A stretch of 64,000 nucleotides of DNA from Prorocentrum cordatum (GCA_963575745.1 CAUYUJ010022515.1:1-64000); one strand, 5' to 3'. Shown: positions 1-9,886, counted from the stretch's first letter. Made by a program: numbers and translations. Notes: generated by a model from the letters alone, not told the origin.

Positions 1-254
1 TGCGATCTGCGAAACTGTCGCCATTTTCGAGGCCTGATGTGATCCCCGTTTTCGAAGTGGCTGGGAGTGCTCAGGAATTGTAAATCATCAGCTTTATCAA
101 GCCCTTTTCCTGTAGCCAGTGTCCTGCGAGTCTCCCGAATTCCGTTTGCAGACATATGTAACCCTCGCTCCGTCATCGCCCCCTTATAAAGTATCCTAAA
201 CTATTTGCGCCCCGCTTTTGCGCAGGGGTTGGGTACGTCGCCAGGGTAATTTTT

Positions 255-522
255 TAATAGAATAATAATACTCATACTAAGAATAATAGTAATAGTAGTA
301 GTAGTAGTAATAATACTACTAATAATAATAATACTAATAATAATAATATTAATATTAATATTAATAATAATAATACTAATACTACTACTACTAATAATAA
401 TAATAATAATAATAATCATAATACTAATATTATTACTAATAATAATAATACTACTAATAATAATAATAATACTAATAATAATACTAATAATGATAATAAT
501 ACTAATAATAATAATAATAATA
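255..522. repeat. (AAT)n microsatellite, imperfect
   Basis: About 270 bases of AAT/ACT/AGT triplets with scattered substitutions. Bases 1-254 before it show nothing recognisable. Open frames across it are stop-free by composition and not genes. Confidence 0.95.
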
Positions 523-525
523 TCG

Positions 526-690
526 AGGAAGAGGAGGAGGAGGAGGAGGAGGAGGAGGAGGAGGAGGAGGCAGGAGGAGGAGGAGGAGAGGAGGAGGGGA
601 GGAGGCGGAGGAGGAGGAAGGAGGAGGAGGCGGAGGAAGAGGAGGAGGACGGAGGAGGAGGAGGAGGAGGAAGGAGGAGGAGGAGGAGTT
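526..690. repeat. (GGA)n purine tract
   Basis: GGA/GAG triplet tract that follows the AAT tract with no unique spacer. All plus-strand bases are nearly pure purine, so the tract could form triplex DNA. Confidence 0.95.
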
Positions 691-1600
691 GGGGGGTGCT
701 CCTTCGCCTAACAGTTTTTGTGGTCTTGGCGTCAGAATGGGGAGCCGTTCTGAAAGACCCTGGCGCTCCCAGGCAGCACCCAGCGGAACGCATCTGCTGC
801 ATCAATCCTCTGGCAGGGCTCGTGGCTCGGCACAGACAGCCCCAGGAGGCAGTCGGGGCTGCCCATCTGCCCAGTTCCGCCGCCGTGCCCCAGCGCAAGT
901 CGTCGTCTCGGCCCTTGGACGGGGCCTTCTGAGCCTCGACGCCTCTCCCTCCCTGAGGTCCGAGCTGCAGTTCGCAAGCTCACCACTGGAGTCCTTGACC
1001 CCATCTTTCCGCCAGACATTTTTCGAGCCAGATCGAGGCCCAGCAGAAGACGGCTCGGGAGGGGCCCCGAGGACTTCAGGCTGGAGGGGCCCCGAGGGCT
1101 CCTCCTCCTCTCCCCGCCTCGCCCCGTCAGCCGCCCTTGCGACCGAATCACGGCAACACGAGCATCACAGCACAGACGACTTGCGCTGGTTATCAGCCGC
1201 CGGGAGCACTGCATGGTGTCTGCGACGTGAGTCCGCCTACGTTTCACGTCCTTGAGGCCACGGCCTCCACGCCGTGCCCTGATGGGCACGGACGGGCTCC
1301 TCAGAGGAGCGCGCACGATTGGCGTTCGCTTCGCTTCCGTCAGCCGCCCTTGCTCGAGCCCCCAGATCTCAAGGATGGCGCGAGGCGACGTTTCGATGGT
1401 TCTCGAGACGCGGTCCCAGAAGAAACCAGCCCTTCCCCCAGGGCCAGCTTTCCGTCCCGAGCCTTTTGTGGACCGCCCCGAGGCCTGGCGAGGGCCCCCA
1501 GTGACCGAGAACGGGCGAACACCCTCCGCGCAGTTTTCTTTCTGTTCCAAGGCGCGAGCATGTCTGGCTCCGCCAGCCGCTCCTGCTCGAGAGGGCGCCG
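691..1600. other. GC-rich stretch without recognisable gene
   Basis: Open frames exist on both strands, including a minus-strand frame of about 600 codons over 732-2,570. Their translations are biased Pro/Arg/Gly strings with no motif, typical of shadow frames in GC-rich DNA. I see no gene here. Confidence 0.5.
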
Positions 1601-1624
1601 CTCCGCGGGCCGCGCGGCGCCGCG

Positions 1625-1723
1625 ATGGCCGGGCGCGGCGAGCCCCTGCGGCGGCTCTGGCGCTGCGACCTCGCCATGGCCGGGCTGCTGCGGGCCCGGC
1701 GGCACGAGGATCGGGGGCAACGA
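1625..1723 (+). CDS. possible first exon of an unknown gene
   Basis: An ATG at 1,625 opens a short stretch whose translation (MAGRGEPLRRLWRCDLAMAG...) has balanced composition and GC-rich third positions, unlike its surroundings. It runs straight into the G-run minisatellite, so the exon must end near 1,709-1,723 if it is real. It lies upstream of, and on the same strand as, the beta-hydroxylase-like exons and could be their 5' exon, but nothing in the sequence links them. No family is recognised. This is weak support. Confidence 0.22.
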
Positions 1724-1945
1724 CGGGGGAGGGGGGGGGGGAGCAGGTTCCGCGGGGGGGGGGGGGGGGGGGGCGAAACGTTCTCGCGGGGGGGGGGGGG
1801 GGGCAAGACAGGGGGGGGGCAGGTGGTCCCCGGGGGGAGGGGCAACGACGGGGGGGGGGGGAGCAGATTCCCGCGGGGGGGGGGGGGGGCAACGACAGGG
1901 GGTGGGGGCCAGGTTCCCGCGGGGGGGGGGGGGGGGGGAAGCAGC
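1709..1945 (+). repeat. G-run minisatellite (G-quadruplex-prone)
   Basis: Runs of 9 to 20 G separated by short recurring spacers such as GCAACGAC, AGCAGGTTCCCGCG and CGAAACGTTCTCGCG. About five degenerate units are present. Successive G-runs would readily form quadruplexes. The tract probably lies in an intron or between genes. Confidence 0.85.
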
Positions 1946-3004
1946 GGCCCCCGATCGCCCGTCCTCCTCGCGGATCGGGGGCCGACGGCCCGCCCCCGCC
2001 CAGGAGCGTCCAGGTTCGCCATCGGGGGCCTCTCGCCGATCCATCGTCGGTGCACGGTGGCGACGCTGACGTGAGGACCGCTCGGGGTTCGTCGGAGAGG
2101 GGCTCGCACTTCCGTGGGTCACTCCGTGGCTCTTCCTCTGGCCCTCCGCGTGCACCCAGCGCTCCTGGAGCCAAGCAGGGCCTTCGATCCTGATTTCGCA
2201 CTCTTTGTTGCAGCAGCTTGTCTGCATGGCCGATTCGAGCTTGGTGTTTTCCTACCTCAGGAGGAGAGAAAGCACAGACACAATCAACCAACGACTCCCA
2301 GGAACAGATGGGAAAATAGGGGAAGTGGAGGGAAAACGAAGATAAAGAAAATATGAGAAAGTATTGGGAGTCCTGGGATTTGTGTCTATGTATTTGTGTG
2401 TCCCAGGGCCCCTTCACTGTCGCCGCCCTCGCCCTCGAGAGGAGGGGGCCCGGCGGCTGCTCGCCGAGGGCCACGTCGGGCGGTGGCCGCTGAGCCTGGC
2501 TTCCGCGCCCAGCGGGCTGGGCGGTAGCCTGGCGCGGCTGCCCGGGGAGGAAGGAACCGGAGGGTTCCAAATGTTTTTTTTGGGGAGGGGGCTTTCCAGA
2601 GGGCCCCCCAGGGGCCTCGGAACCTCGTCAAAACAGGGGGTGCGAAGCCCCTGGGGGACCCCTCCTGGAAAACGCCCTCCCCAAAAACCCCCTTTGGAAC
2701 CCTCCGGAAGAAGAAGCCGGCACGCGCGCAACGTTTCGACATTCGGTGTCGGAGGAGGGAAAGCTGCCCATCACGCTACACTCAGCCACGCGCAGAAGGG
2801 GGTGGGGGCAGGGGGAGAGCTTCTTCGAAGCACCTGCTTCTTCGGAGGCGCGGTCTTTCTCCATACATGTAGGGCAGGCGCCTTCAAGAAGCGGCCTCCC
2901 TCGAAGAAGCCTTCCCCACGGCCCACTCCCTCCACCCGTCTGTGCGCGCCGCCAGAGCAGCGGCATGCGCGTAAACTTTCGACGTTCGATTTCTTCGGAG
3001 GAGG
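1946..3004. other. stretch without recognisable gene
   Basis: No domain or convincing exon was found. It contains short repeats such as ACGTTTCGACATTCGG (around 2,730), which resemble the ends of the foldback elements further right (compare TAAACTTTCGACGTTCG at about 2,970 and AATTTTCGACGTTCG at about 3,183). Confidence 0.4.
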
Positions 3005-3160
3005 AAAAGGTATCCATACCGCTATCCTTTGCCTCGTTTTGGCTTTTTAGGGCTTCTTGGGAACCCCTTGTCGACACCGCTGGATTCGCCTCGAGATCCT
3101 GGTCAGAACGCAACCTGGTGGAGGTCTGGCGGATTAACGGGATCGGTACCTTCTAGTTTC
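3005..3160 (+). repeat. dispersed ~155-bp repeat, copy 1
   Basis: Closely similar to 14,050-14,205. Both contain the shared core GCTGGATTCGCCTCGA and begin and end with near-palindromic GGTATCNATACC-like motifs. Probably a short inverted-terminal-repeat element. No coding capacity. Confidence 0.65.
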
Positions 3161-3409
3161 CCCCAAAGTGGCATGCGCGTGAATTTTCGACGTTCGATTT
3201 AAGGCAGCGACGTGAACGCGCGCGGGCTCACCCGAGGTTTTCGAATCATGTTTTCATTGATCGTAGCAATGATGACAAGCAGAAGAGCGGCTTATAGGCA
3301 TACGCTCATGAGCGTTTGCTTGCACAGCGGAACGGCACGCTATCCGCTTGCGGGGCACAGCGTGTCGCCGGGGCCGCCGCCGCGACACGCTCGGCAAAAG
3401 TAGCTGACC

Positions 3410-3558
3410 GTAAACTTTCGACGGTGCGCGCGGATGCCTTGGATTTGTACTGGGTTCCCCTGGCGGCGCCCTTGGCGCCTCACCTGGCGCGCGGAGCGCG
3501 CCAGGGAGGGGATCACGGTGCAGATCCGAGAAATCCGTGAGGGCCGTTGGAAGTTTAC
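3410..3558. mobile_element. foldback element, family FB1, copy 1
   Basis: Imperfect inverted repeat. The left arm starts GTAAAC...GCGCGGAT and the right arm ends ATCCGAGAAATCCGTG...GTTTAC. The GC-rich centre contains GGCGGCGCC and CTGGCGCGC. Six related copies occur in the window (also near 4,463, 6,991, 8,391, 13,433 and 34,494). No protein is encoded, so this looks like a MITE-type non-autonomous element. Confidence 0.75.
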
Positions 3559-3928
3559 AGTCAACGTGTATGGTGAGGCTGGGTGTCATTCCAAATGGTA
3601 ACCTTGTATCCTTGCCTATTCGGCCTATCCTCGGGCAGTCGTTAGCTCAAAGAACTTCAACTCGGGCACCGAAGGGGCCTGCATCCTTACCGCGCATCCT
3701 TCGTGGGAAGGCCTTTCGGCCGGTGCTGCCGACCCTGAAGGGGAACGAGGACGACGACGGCGGCGGAGTCGGCGTCGACGACGGTCGACGCTGACGTTGG
3801 GCAGAGTCCTCAGGGATGCTTCGTTGGGCCTCTTCGGAGCGCGCTCGTAGGCCTTTGGGGGACAGTTTTGGGGCCTCTATATATTCGTTGACCATTTTTT
3901 CTGTTTTTGATTGTTGTTCTTCCTCCAG

Positions 3929-4092
3929 GCTGCTGCGGGGGCCGCAGTACACCTCCGAGTACTGCCGCCCAAAGCTCTTCTTTCCGTTCCTGGAGGACCG
4001 TGCGCTGTGGCCGTCGAACGACGAGGTCTCGGCCGCGCTGGTGGAGCGGTGGCGCGATATTCGCGAGGAGTTCCGGGAGGTTCGGGGGCAGC
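3929..4092 (+). CDS. aspartyl/asparaginyl beta-hydroxylase-like, internal exon
   Basis: The exon follows a strong acceptor (pyrimidine tract ending CCTCCAG at 3,928) and can end at a donor GTTAGT at 4,093. Its translation contains RPKLFFPFLEDRALW and ends with WRDIREEF. This matches the start of the Asp/Asn beta-hydroxylase domain, where a Phe/Pro-rich 'FYFPGL..RPW' segment precedes a helix with 'IR.E'. The family are Fe(II)/2-oxoglutarate oxygenases that hydroxylate Asp or Asn side chains. The exon ends one base into a codon, and the next exon begins with two bases completing it (C + GT = Arg), which supports joining the two. The family call is by motif memory, and upstream exons were not found. 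Confidence 0.6.
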
Positions 4093-4462
4093 GTTAGTTT
4101 CGAGGTGGTTCGAGGTTGGAGATAATGGTATCGGACGTTTATTTTTGTCGGTTCTCCGCGGCTTTAGGGCCGCGGGATGCTCTCCAGCGGCTGCGCCTCG
4201 CCGAGAGCGTTCCCAGGGTGCCTGGATCGTCCCGAACGGCCGCCGGAGGGACGAGTTATGACCCGAAAGCAAGGGGGCAACGCTGGGGGGGGCAGGCTAA
4301 GGGGGGAAGCGTCGAGGCCCCCAGTCGCCCATTGATCTCCAACGGGGGGCTCGATAGCCCTCCCCGCCCGAACGATCCCCCCTCAGAGGTGATGTCGGAG
4401 GTGGCGTGCAGCGACATCAACACGCGCGGGCTCACCGCCCGCGGTCATCGAAGACGTGCATG

Positions 4463-4597
4463 TGAATTTTCGAAGGTCCGATCGGATTTCCTGGATCTGC
4501 TCTGGACCCCCGGGCAGCGCCTCCAGCGCCTCGCTGCGCGCCAAGGAGGGTGGTCCAGCCCAGATCCAAGAGACCCGCGCGGACCTCCGAAAGTTTG
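4463..4597. mobile_element. foldback element, family FB1, copy 2
   Basis: Arms GAATTTTCGAAGGTCCG...GGATTTCCTGGATC and GATCCAAGAG...GCGCGGACCTCCGAAAG pair imperfectly around a GC-rich centre. It is related to the other five FB1 copies and lies in the presumed intron between hydroxylase exons. Confidence 0.7.
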
Positions 4598-4667
4598 GGT
4601 TTATGAAGTTTTCTCCAACCATCCTGAGGTATTGGGTCACCGTTTTGAAAAGGTATCGCCGCGCATC

Positions 4668-4745
4668 CTCCTCCTCCTCCTCCTTCTCCTCCTCTCGTCG
4701 TCCTCCTCCTCCTCCTCCTCCTCCTCCTCCTCCTCCTCCTCCTCT
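4668..4745. repeat. (TCC)n microsatellite
   Basis: Pyrimidine-pure triplet tract directly before the (ATC)n block. Confidence 0.95.
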
Positions 4746-4789
4746 CACCCTATCATCTTTCTCGTCTCCATCAAACTTAGTATCCTCGT

Positions 4790-4843
4790 TGTCAGCACTA
4801 TCACCATCATCGTCGTCGTTGTCGTCATCGTAGTCATCATCAC

Positions 4844-4893
<50 letters not shown>

Positions 4894-5920
4894 GCATCAT
4901 CATGCGTGTTTTCTCATCATACTCGTAATTAGTCACCACCACCACTCATCATGGCAAGCATAATTTGGACCATCCCTGCCAACATCATCAACCTCATCAT
5001 CACCATCATCGTTATCACCATCATTATCATCGTCACCGACGTCATCAGCATCACCATCATCAGCACCACCATCACCATCATTTCCATCGTCATCATCCTG
5101 ATCATCATCAGCATCAGCATCATCACCATCCCCAGCATCATCATCATCATCATCATCATCATCATTAGCATGATCATAGGCATCATCATCACCATCATCG
5201 TCATCACCATCACCAGCATCAACATAATCATCACCAACACCACCAGCACCATCGTCATCATCATCACCAACATCGTCATGAACACCACCATCAGCACAAT
5301 CAACAGCATCCACACCATCATCATCAACACCATTATCATCATCGTCAGCACCACCATCAGTAGCATCGCCACCGTCGTCATTACCACCATCATCACTTCC
5401 ACCATCGGCATCATCGCCATCATCATACTAAGCATCGGCATCACCATCATCAGCATCATCATCACCATCATCAACAAGAACGTCAACATCATCGTCATCA
5501 CCATGGTTGTCCTCATAATCATCAACATCATCATCGTCATCAGCATCACCAGCATCATCATCATCAACAACATCACTATCACCACCATCACCATCATCAC
5601 AATCACCACCAGCAACAACATCATCATCATAATCATCATCATCACCATTACCATCACCATTGCCATTACCATTACCATTACCATTACCATTACCATTACC
5701 ATTACCATTACCATTACCATTACCATTACCATTACCATTACCATTACCATTACCATTACCATTACCATTACCATCGCCACCATCCTCCTCATCATCATCA
5801 TCGTCATCAGCATCTTATCACCACCACCATCATCATCATTCTCATCATTATCATCATCATCATCAGCAGCAGCATCATCATCAGCGTCAGCAGCAGCAGC
5901 AGCAGCAGAAGCAGTAGCAT
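4790..5920. repeat. long (ATC)n block with internal (CCATTA)n
   Basis: About 1.1 kb of ATC/ACC triplets. From about 5,645 to 5,775 it becomes a nearly perfect hexamer, CCATTA, repeated about 21 times, most simply a one-base change fixed in every second ATC unit. Long open frames in all phases are compositional. The block probably lies inside the hydroxylase intron. Confidence 0.95.
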
Positions 5921-6200
5921 CCCTCACACGTCCCGTGGCCCTATCGAGGGCTCCTCCGAAGGACCCAGTGGTGGCGTTCGCAAGTGGGTGTTGCGCCCGT
6001 TTCGGCACCCCCCTCACACGTTCCGTGGCCCCATAGGTAGCTCCACCGACGGCCCAAGTGGTGGCGGTCGCATGTGGGCGGCGCGCCCGTTTCGGCACCC
6101 CTCTCGCACGCTCCGTGGTTTCATAGGGAGCTCCACCGAAGGCCCCAATGGCGACGTTCGCACGTGTGCGACACCCCTCACACGTTGCGTGTCCCCAAGG
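5921..6200 (+). repeat. four diverged units of the 89-bp repeat family
   Basis: Units start near 5,921, 6,011, 6,101 and 6,175, each with CCCTCACACG(T)-like starts followed by GTGGCCCCATAG..AGCTCCACCGA. The same unit forms the long array at 9,887-10,893. As there, it begins exactly at the end of an (ATC)n tract. Confidence 0.85.
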
Positions 6201-6227
6201 AGCCCCCTCGTCCTCGTCCCGCCTGCG

Positions 6228-6290
6228 CTGCGGTACTCGCACTTGCATGTGGTTGAGTCTTTCGCCACGATAAGTTGTTCGTCCACCCGC
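6228..6290 (+). repeat. dispersed repeat shared with 11,808-11,865
   Basis: TGCGGTACTCGCA(C/G)(T/C)TGCAT..GGTTG(A/G)GTC(T/C)TTCGCCA is found at both places in the same orientation. Function unknown. Confidence 0.7.
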
Positions 6291-6416
6291 TCCGACAGCA
6301 TGTGTCCCCCCCGGTTACAGCGGGCGGGGGCGACGAATGCCCCATCCAGACAACGGCTCGGGGACGCGCGCCTCCTGGGGGGGCGCATTAGCATGTCCTC
6401 GCGCCTCCCAATCTAG

Positions 6417-6613
6417 GTCAGTGGAGCAAGGTGCCGCTGTTCTCTCACGGGGTGGCGCACGAGGGGAACCTCGGGCGCTGCCCGGTCACGGCGTCGACGC
6501 TGGCCGGGCTGCCGCTCTGCCGCGCGCTGGGATCGGCCTACTTCTCGCGGATGGCGGGCGGCACCGCCGTGCGGGCGCACTTCTCGGCGGCGAGCCCGGG
6601 GGGGAAGCTTCTG
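6417..6613 (+). CDS. aspartyl/asparaginyl beta-hydroxylase-like, second exon
   Basis: After an acceptor CTAG at 6,416 the frame reads QWSKVPLFSHG, then CPVTASTLAGLP, then AYFSRMAGGTAVRAHFS. This matches the family order W..L.L...G, CP.T..L...P, then FS.L.PGT.I.PH.G, in which the His of 'RAH' would be the first iron ligand. The start phase fits the exon ending at 4,092. The 3' end is uncertain: the frame runs to a TGA at 6,617-6,619, so a donor must lie just before it. I chose the non-canonical GC at 6,614, as GC donors are known in dinoflagellates. A segment equivalent to the 'LR.HL.L..P' strand is not clearly present before the last exon. Confidence 0.6.
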
Positions 6614-6990
6614 GCTTGAGGTTTTCAGGCGTCGTCGTGGGCTCTCGGCGGTTCTCCTGTCTCCAGATGCGCCTCGCCGAGAACGGTCCGGGGGGGGCCC
6701 GGGTCTTCCCCGCCGGGGGGCCGAGCTATGGAGCTAGGACCCCAAGGGAACCGGGCGTCCGAGAGGGGGTAGGCCTGCTCAGAAGGCGACGGTGCGGCGC
6801 AGAAGCCCTCGCGCCTCCTGAGAAGCCGCCTGCGTCGTCGGAGGGGGCGTATAGGGCGCTTCTCGGAAGGCCGGCGGCCTCGTGAGCCTCGGGAGGAGGC
6901 CCGCCCCCTCTGCCTTCCCCCCTGGGCTTGCCACCGGACTTCGGCCCCACTAACGCGCGCATCTCGAAGAAGAAACACCGGCGCAAACCT

Positions 6991-7136
6991 ACACTTTGCC
7001 GGTGCGCGCGGATTTCTTGCATCCGCGCTGGGCCTCCTCTGGGGGCGCCTTTGGAACCGCCCTTGGGCGTGCTCGGCGCGCCCGAGAGAGGGGGCCAAGC
7101 GCAAGTCCAAGAACTCGGCGCGGACCGCCGAAAGTT
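6991..7136. mobile_element. foldback element, family FB1, copy 3
   Basis: The left arm ACACTTTGCCGGTGCGCG and right arm CGCGGACCGCCGAAAGT flank a GC-rich centre containing GGGGGCGCC and GGGCGTGCTCGGCGCGCC. Imperfect hairpin, non-coding. Confidence 0.7.
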
Positions 7137-7265
7137 GAGGTTCACGACTCTGTTTCTTCCTCCGGCGTCCGCTACCACCTCGGTCTGGACGTGCCCGACG
7201 GGAACATTTATCGAAGACGCCTTCGGCGAGCCGCTGCCGCGCCTCTGCTCATGCTTGGCGGCGCC

Positions 7266-7430
7266 CGCAGGCGGGGGGGGGCGTGAGGCGGGTGGTCTTC
7301 TAAGAAGGCGGAGGGGTCTCTCAGAAGGCTGGGGCCTTCTTGGAAGGCACAGGAGGCCTGTAAGAAGGCTTTTTAGAAGCCCCCCTGCCTTCTGAGAGGC
7401 CCCGCCGCCTTCTTAGAATGCCGCCCCCCT
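7266..7430. repeat. cluster of short CTTCTNAGAAGG palindromes
   Basis: At least six copies of variants of CTTCT(C/A/G)AGAAGGC in 165 bases, each a self-complementary 12-14-mer. Similar clusters lie near 6,775-6,880, 46,710-46,850 and 47,430-47,480. Confidence 0.75.
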
Positions 7431-7589
7431 TCTCGCCACAACCTTGTGGGCGCCACCAAAATGTGGAAATGCTTCTTTGGCCACACGCTGGGCCTCAGTC
7501 TGGGCAAGGAACTTGGCCGTGTGTTCACTTATCCCTGGGGAAACGAACCTCTCTTGGAGAACAGAGGGGGGCAGTTTGCCATACATGCT

Positions 7590-7910
7590 GGGTCTCCTGT
7601 GCCCGCTTGGGAACCTCTGGGGCTCTCCGCGGTTTTTATGGTGGTCCCCAGGACGGTCTTGGGGCGCTCTTGGGCCGTCTGAGGTCAGTCGAGGACGTCT
7701 CGGGGCTCGGTCGCTTGGGGCAATCCTGAGGCCCTCCTGGGTTGTCTCGGAGCTGTCTTGGGGCGTCTTGAGCTTCCCCGGGGGGCCCGTTTGGCGCCTC
7801 TTAGGGCCCCCTTGGGCCGTCTGGAGGCTCCCTTCGGGCCCTTCGGTGCCCTTTAGGACCCTTTTGGCGCGTCTTGGAACCGATGTTTGGGGTTGCTTGG
7901 GCCGTCTTAG
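7590..7910 (+). repeat. degenerate ~25-bp repeat (CTTGGG.C..TTGGG)
   Basis: Recurring GTCTTGGGGCG/CTCTTGGGCCGTCT segments spaced about 25 bases apart. The same style of repeat occurs at 29,135-29,265. No coding signal. Confidence 0.55.
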
Positions 7911-8101
7911 GCGGCGTTCTAGCGCCGGAGAAGGCGAGCATGCCGATTCCACCAGCATCAGCACACCGACGGTCAGAAGCTTGTTCTGGCCCATCGCGCG
8001 CCTCGGTGCGACACGCTAACCGTGTGACCGTGCCCAAGAGCCGACGTTCCAAGTTCTCCCGGGCCTCCCGCCCAGCGCAGTGGAGAGACATCAGCTCGCA
8101 G

Positions 8102-8345
8102 GGGGGGGCCCGTGGATTTGGCAATCGCCGACGGCATGTACAGGTGGGCGGAGGGCCGGACACTCGCTTTCAGTGACGCGTTCATCCACGCCGTCCACCA
8201 CGAGGAGAGCGCCCCGAGGGGCGTGCTGGTCGTGGACGTCTACCACCCTGGCCTGTCCCAGGCCGAGCGGCGGCTGCTGGAGGACCTGGAGCGAGTCCAC
8301 CGCAGCTTCTTCCCGGCGGCCTACGAGAACGCCGTGCCTCACTGA
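8102..8345 (+). CDS. aspartyl/asparaginyl beta-hydroxylase-like, last exon
   Basis: After an acceptor CTCGCAG at 8,101 the frame reads GGPVDLAIADGMYRWAEGR, then FSDAFIHAVHH, then VLVVDVYHPGLSQAERR, and stops at TGA 8,343-8,345. This is the hallmark end of the beta-hydroxylase fold. The family pattern is W.EGK, FDDSFEHEV (second iron-binding His), then R..LIVDVWHP.L, which carries the 2-oxoglutarate contact. The match is good except that FDDS reads FSDA and FEHEV reads FIHAV. It is probably the C-terminus of the protein begun at 3,929. A foldback element starts 46 bases after the stop. Confidence 0.72.
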
Positions 8346-8390
8346 GGCGGCGGGAGAGTCGAAGAAGAAACATTTGCCTAAGAAGAATGT

Positions 8391-8510
8391 TTCGGAGCTC
8401 CTCGCGGATTTCTCGGATGGCGGCGCCTCCGGCGCCGCCCCTAGTACGCTCTGCGCTCTATGGAGGAGAGCCCAGCGCGGCAAATCCAAGAACTCCGTGC
8501 GGACTTCCAA
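8391..8510. mobile_element. foldback element, family FB1, copy 4
   Basis: GAGCTCCTCGCGGATTTCTC...GGCGGCGCCTCCGGCGCCGCC...AATCCAAGAACTCCGTGCGG. It is a shorter, more decayed member that sits in the 3' flank of the hydroxylase-like gene. Confidence 0.65.
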
Positions 8511-9040
8511 CAGTGTACAGTCAACATTGATAGTGAAGATGGTCGAATTCCCAAGGGTACCCTTGCATCCTTGCCTCTTCGGTCATCGTCGGTCCATCCT
8601 CAACCACTCTCGATGGCCAGCCCCGCTCGAAGAGCCTGGAGATGGGCGCCCAAGGCCATCGCGCATCCTTGTGAATTTAGAGTTTGGACTGCATGCCGAT
8701 CTCGCTCCAGGCACGCGCTCGCCGCCTCCCTGAGGCGGGGGCGCGCGCAGGGCGGTGGCGTGATGGGGTGTGGCCTCCTACAGTGGACACCCATGCCAAG
8801 AAACACCCTGCTTGCCTCCAGGGTGCCCTGGGCTTCTTTGGTTTCAAGGGTTTTGCAGCGGCCTGCACGCGTGTGCTTGGCTCCCCCCCCCCTCCCCCCC
8901 AGCCTGGGCGCACGCGCTTGCCGCCTCCCTGAGGCCCTGGATCTCGGCCCCAGCCTGGGCGCACGCGCTGGCCGCCTGGGAAAAGGTGCCCACCGCCTCT
9001 CTGAGGCCCTCCGTGTCGGCCTGGGCCTGGCCGCGGGCTA
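8511..9040. other. stretch without recognisable gene
   Basis: Contains GCCGCCTCCCTGAGG repeated three times (8,725-9,015) beside CAGCCTGGGCGCACGCGCT repeats. No exon-like frame was found. Confidence 0.4.
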
Positions 9041-9044
9041 TCGA

Positions 9045-9115
9045 TGGGAGGAGGAGGAGGAGGAGGAGGAGGAGGAGGAGGAGGAGGAGGAGGAGGAGGA
9101 GGAGGAGGAGGAGGA
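9045..9115. repeat. (GGA)n microsatellite
   Basis: About 24 nearly perfect GGA units. Confidence 0.95.
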
Positions 9116-9469
9116 CCAGTGTAAACACAAGAGTCATCAACGATGTTGGAATTAACCCTCCCTCCAAGCACCCTCCTCATCATAGGCCCCATGCAAGGGT
9201 TCATTTGCATTGAGGGAGCTGCCTCGTTGGAAGACAACCGTTCGAAGACCCTGAAGCATGCCAAATCATTGTTCTTGGGATTTCAACGCCACGGATCAAC
9301 TGACTGCTGCGTCTTGACGATCCGGAATCGTGCCAGAACGCCATTATTGTGACAACACAACGAATCAACATAATTGTTGCACCCGCGTAATCCAGAATCC
9401 TTCCAAGACGCCATTTCTGGTATCTTGACCATGGGTTTCCGTGAAACTCTTGCACATGTTGAAAACGAA

Positions 9470-9605
9470 TGTGCGCGGCGCTAAGGCGAAAGCCACAGTT
9501 TGAAAAGTAATCTTCCAAACTTTTAAAACGTGTGTGCGCGGCGCTAAGGCGAGAGCCACAGTGCGAAAACCACCCGCCCTCAATCCGTGAAGCTCTCGTA
9601 AATTT
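9470..9605 (+). repeat. two units of a ~65-bp repeat (GCTAAGGCGAGAGCCACAG)
   Basis: GCGCGGCGCTAAGGCGAAAG and GCGCGGCGCTAAGGCGAGAG each precede CCACAGT..GAAAA. Two more copies lie at 12,738-12,870, again followed by CCACCCGCC..CAATC(C)GTGA. A dispersed repeat of unknown nature. Confidence 0.7.
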
Positions 9606-9689
9606 TTCCCAACCATCCTGTGGTGTTGGGTCCTCGTTTTGAAGAGACGGTGCCCCGCGTTCCTCCTCCCGCTGCCCCCTCCCCCCTCC

Positions 9690-9886
<197 letters not shown>

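Noticed and set aside
732-2570. 612-codon minus-strand open frame
   Set aside because: Crosses GC-rich DNA and the G-run minisatellite. Pro/Arg/Gly-biased translation without motif, so a shadow frame.
5645-5775. (CCATTA)n as a telomere-type repeat
   Set aside because: Not the TTTAGGG type known in dinoflagellates. It lies within (ATC)n and is explained by one substitution in alternate units.
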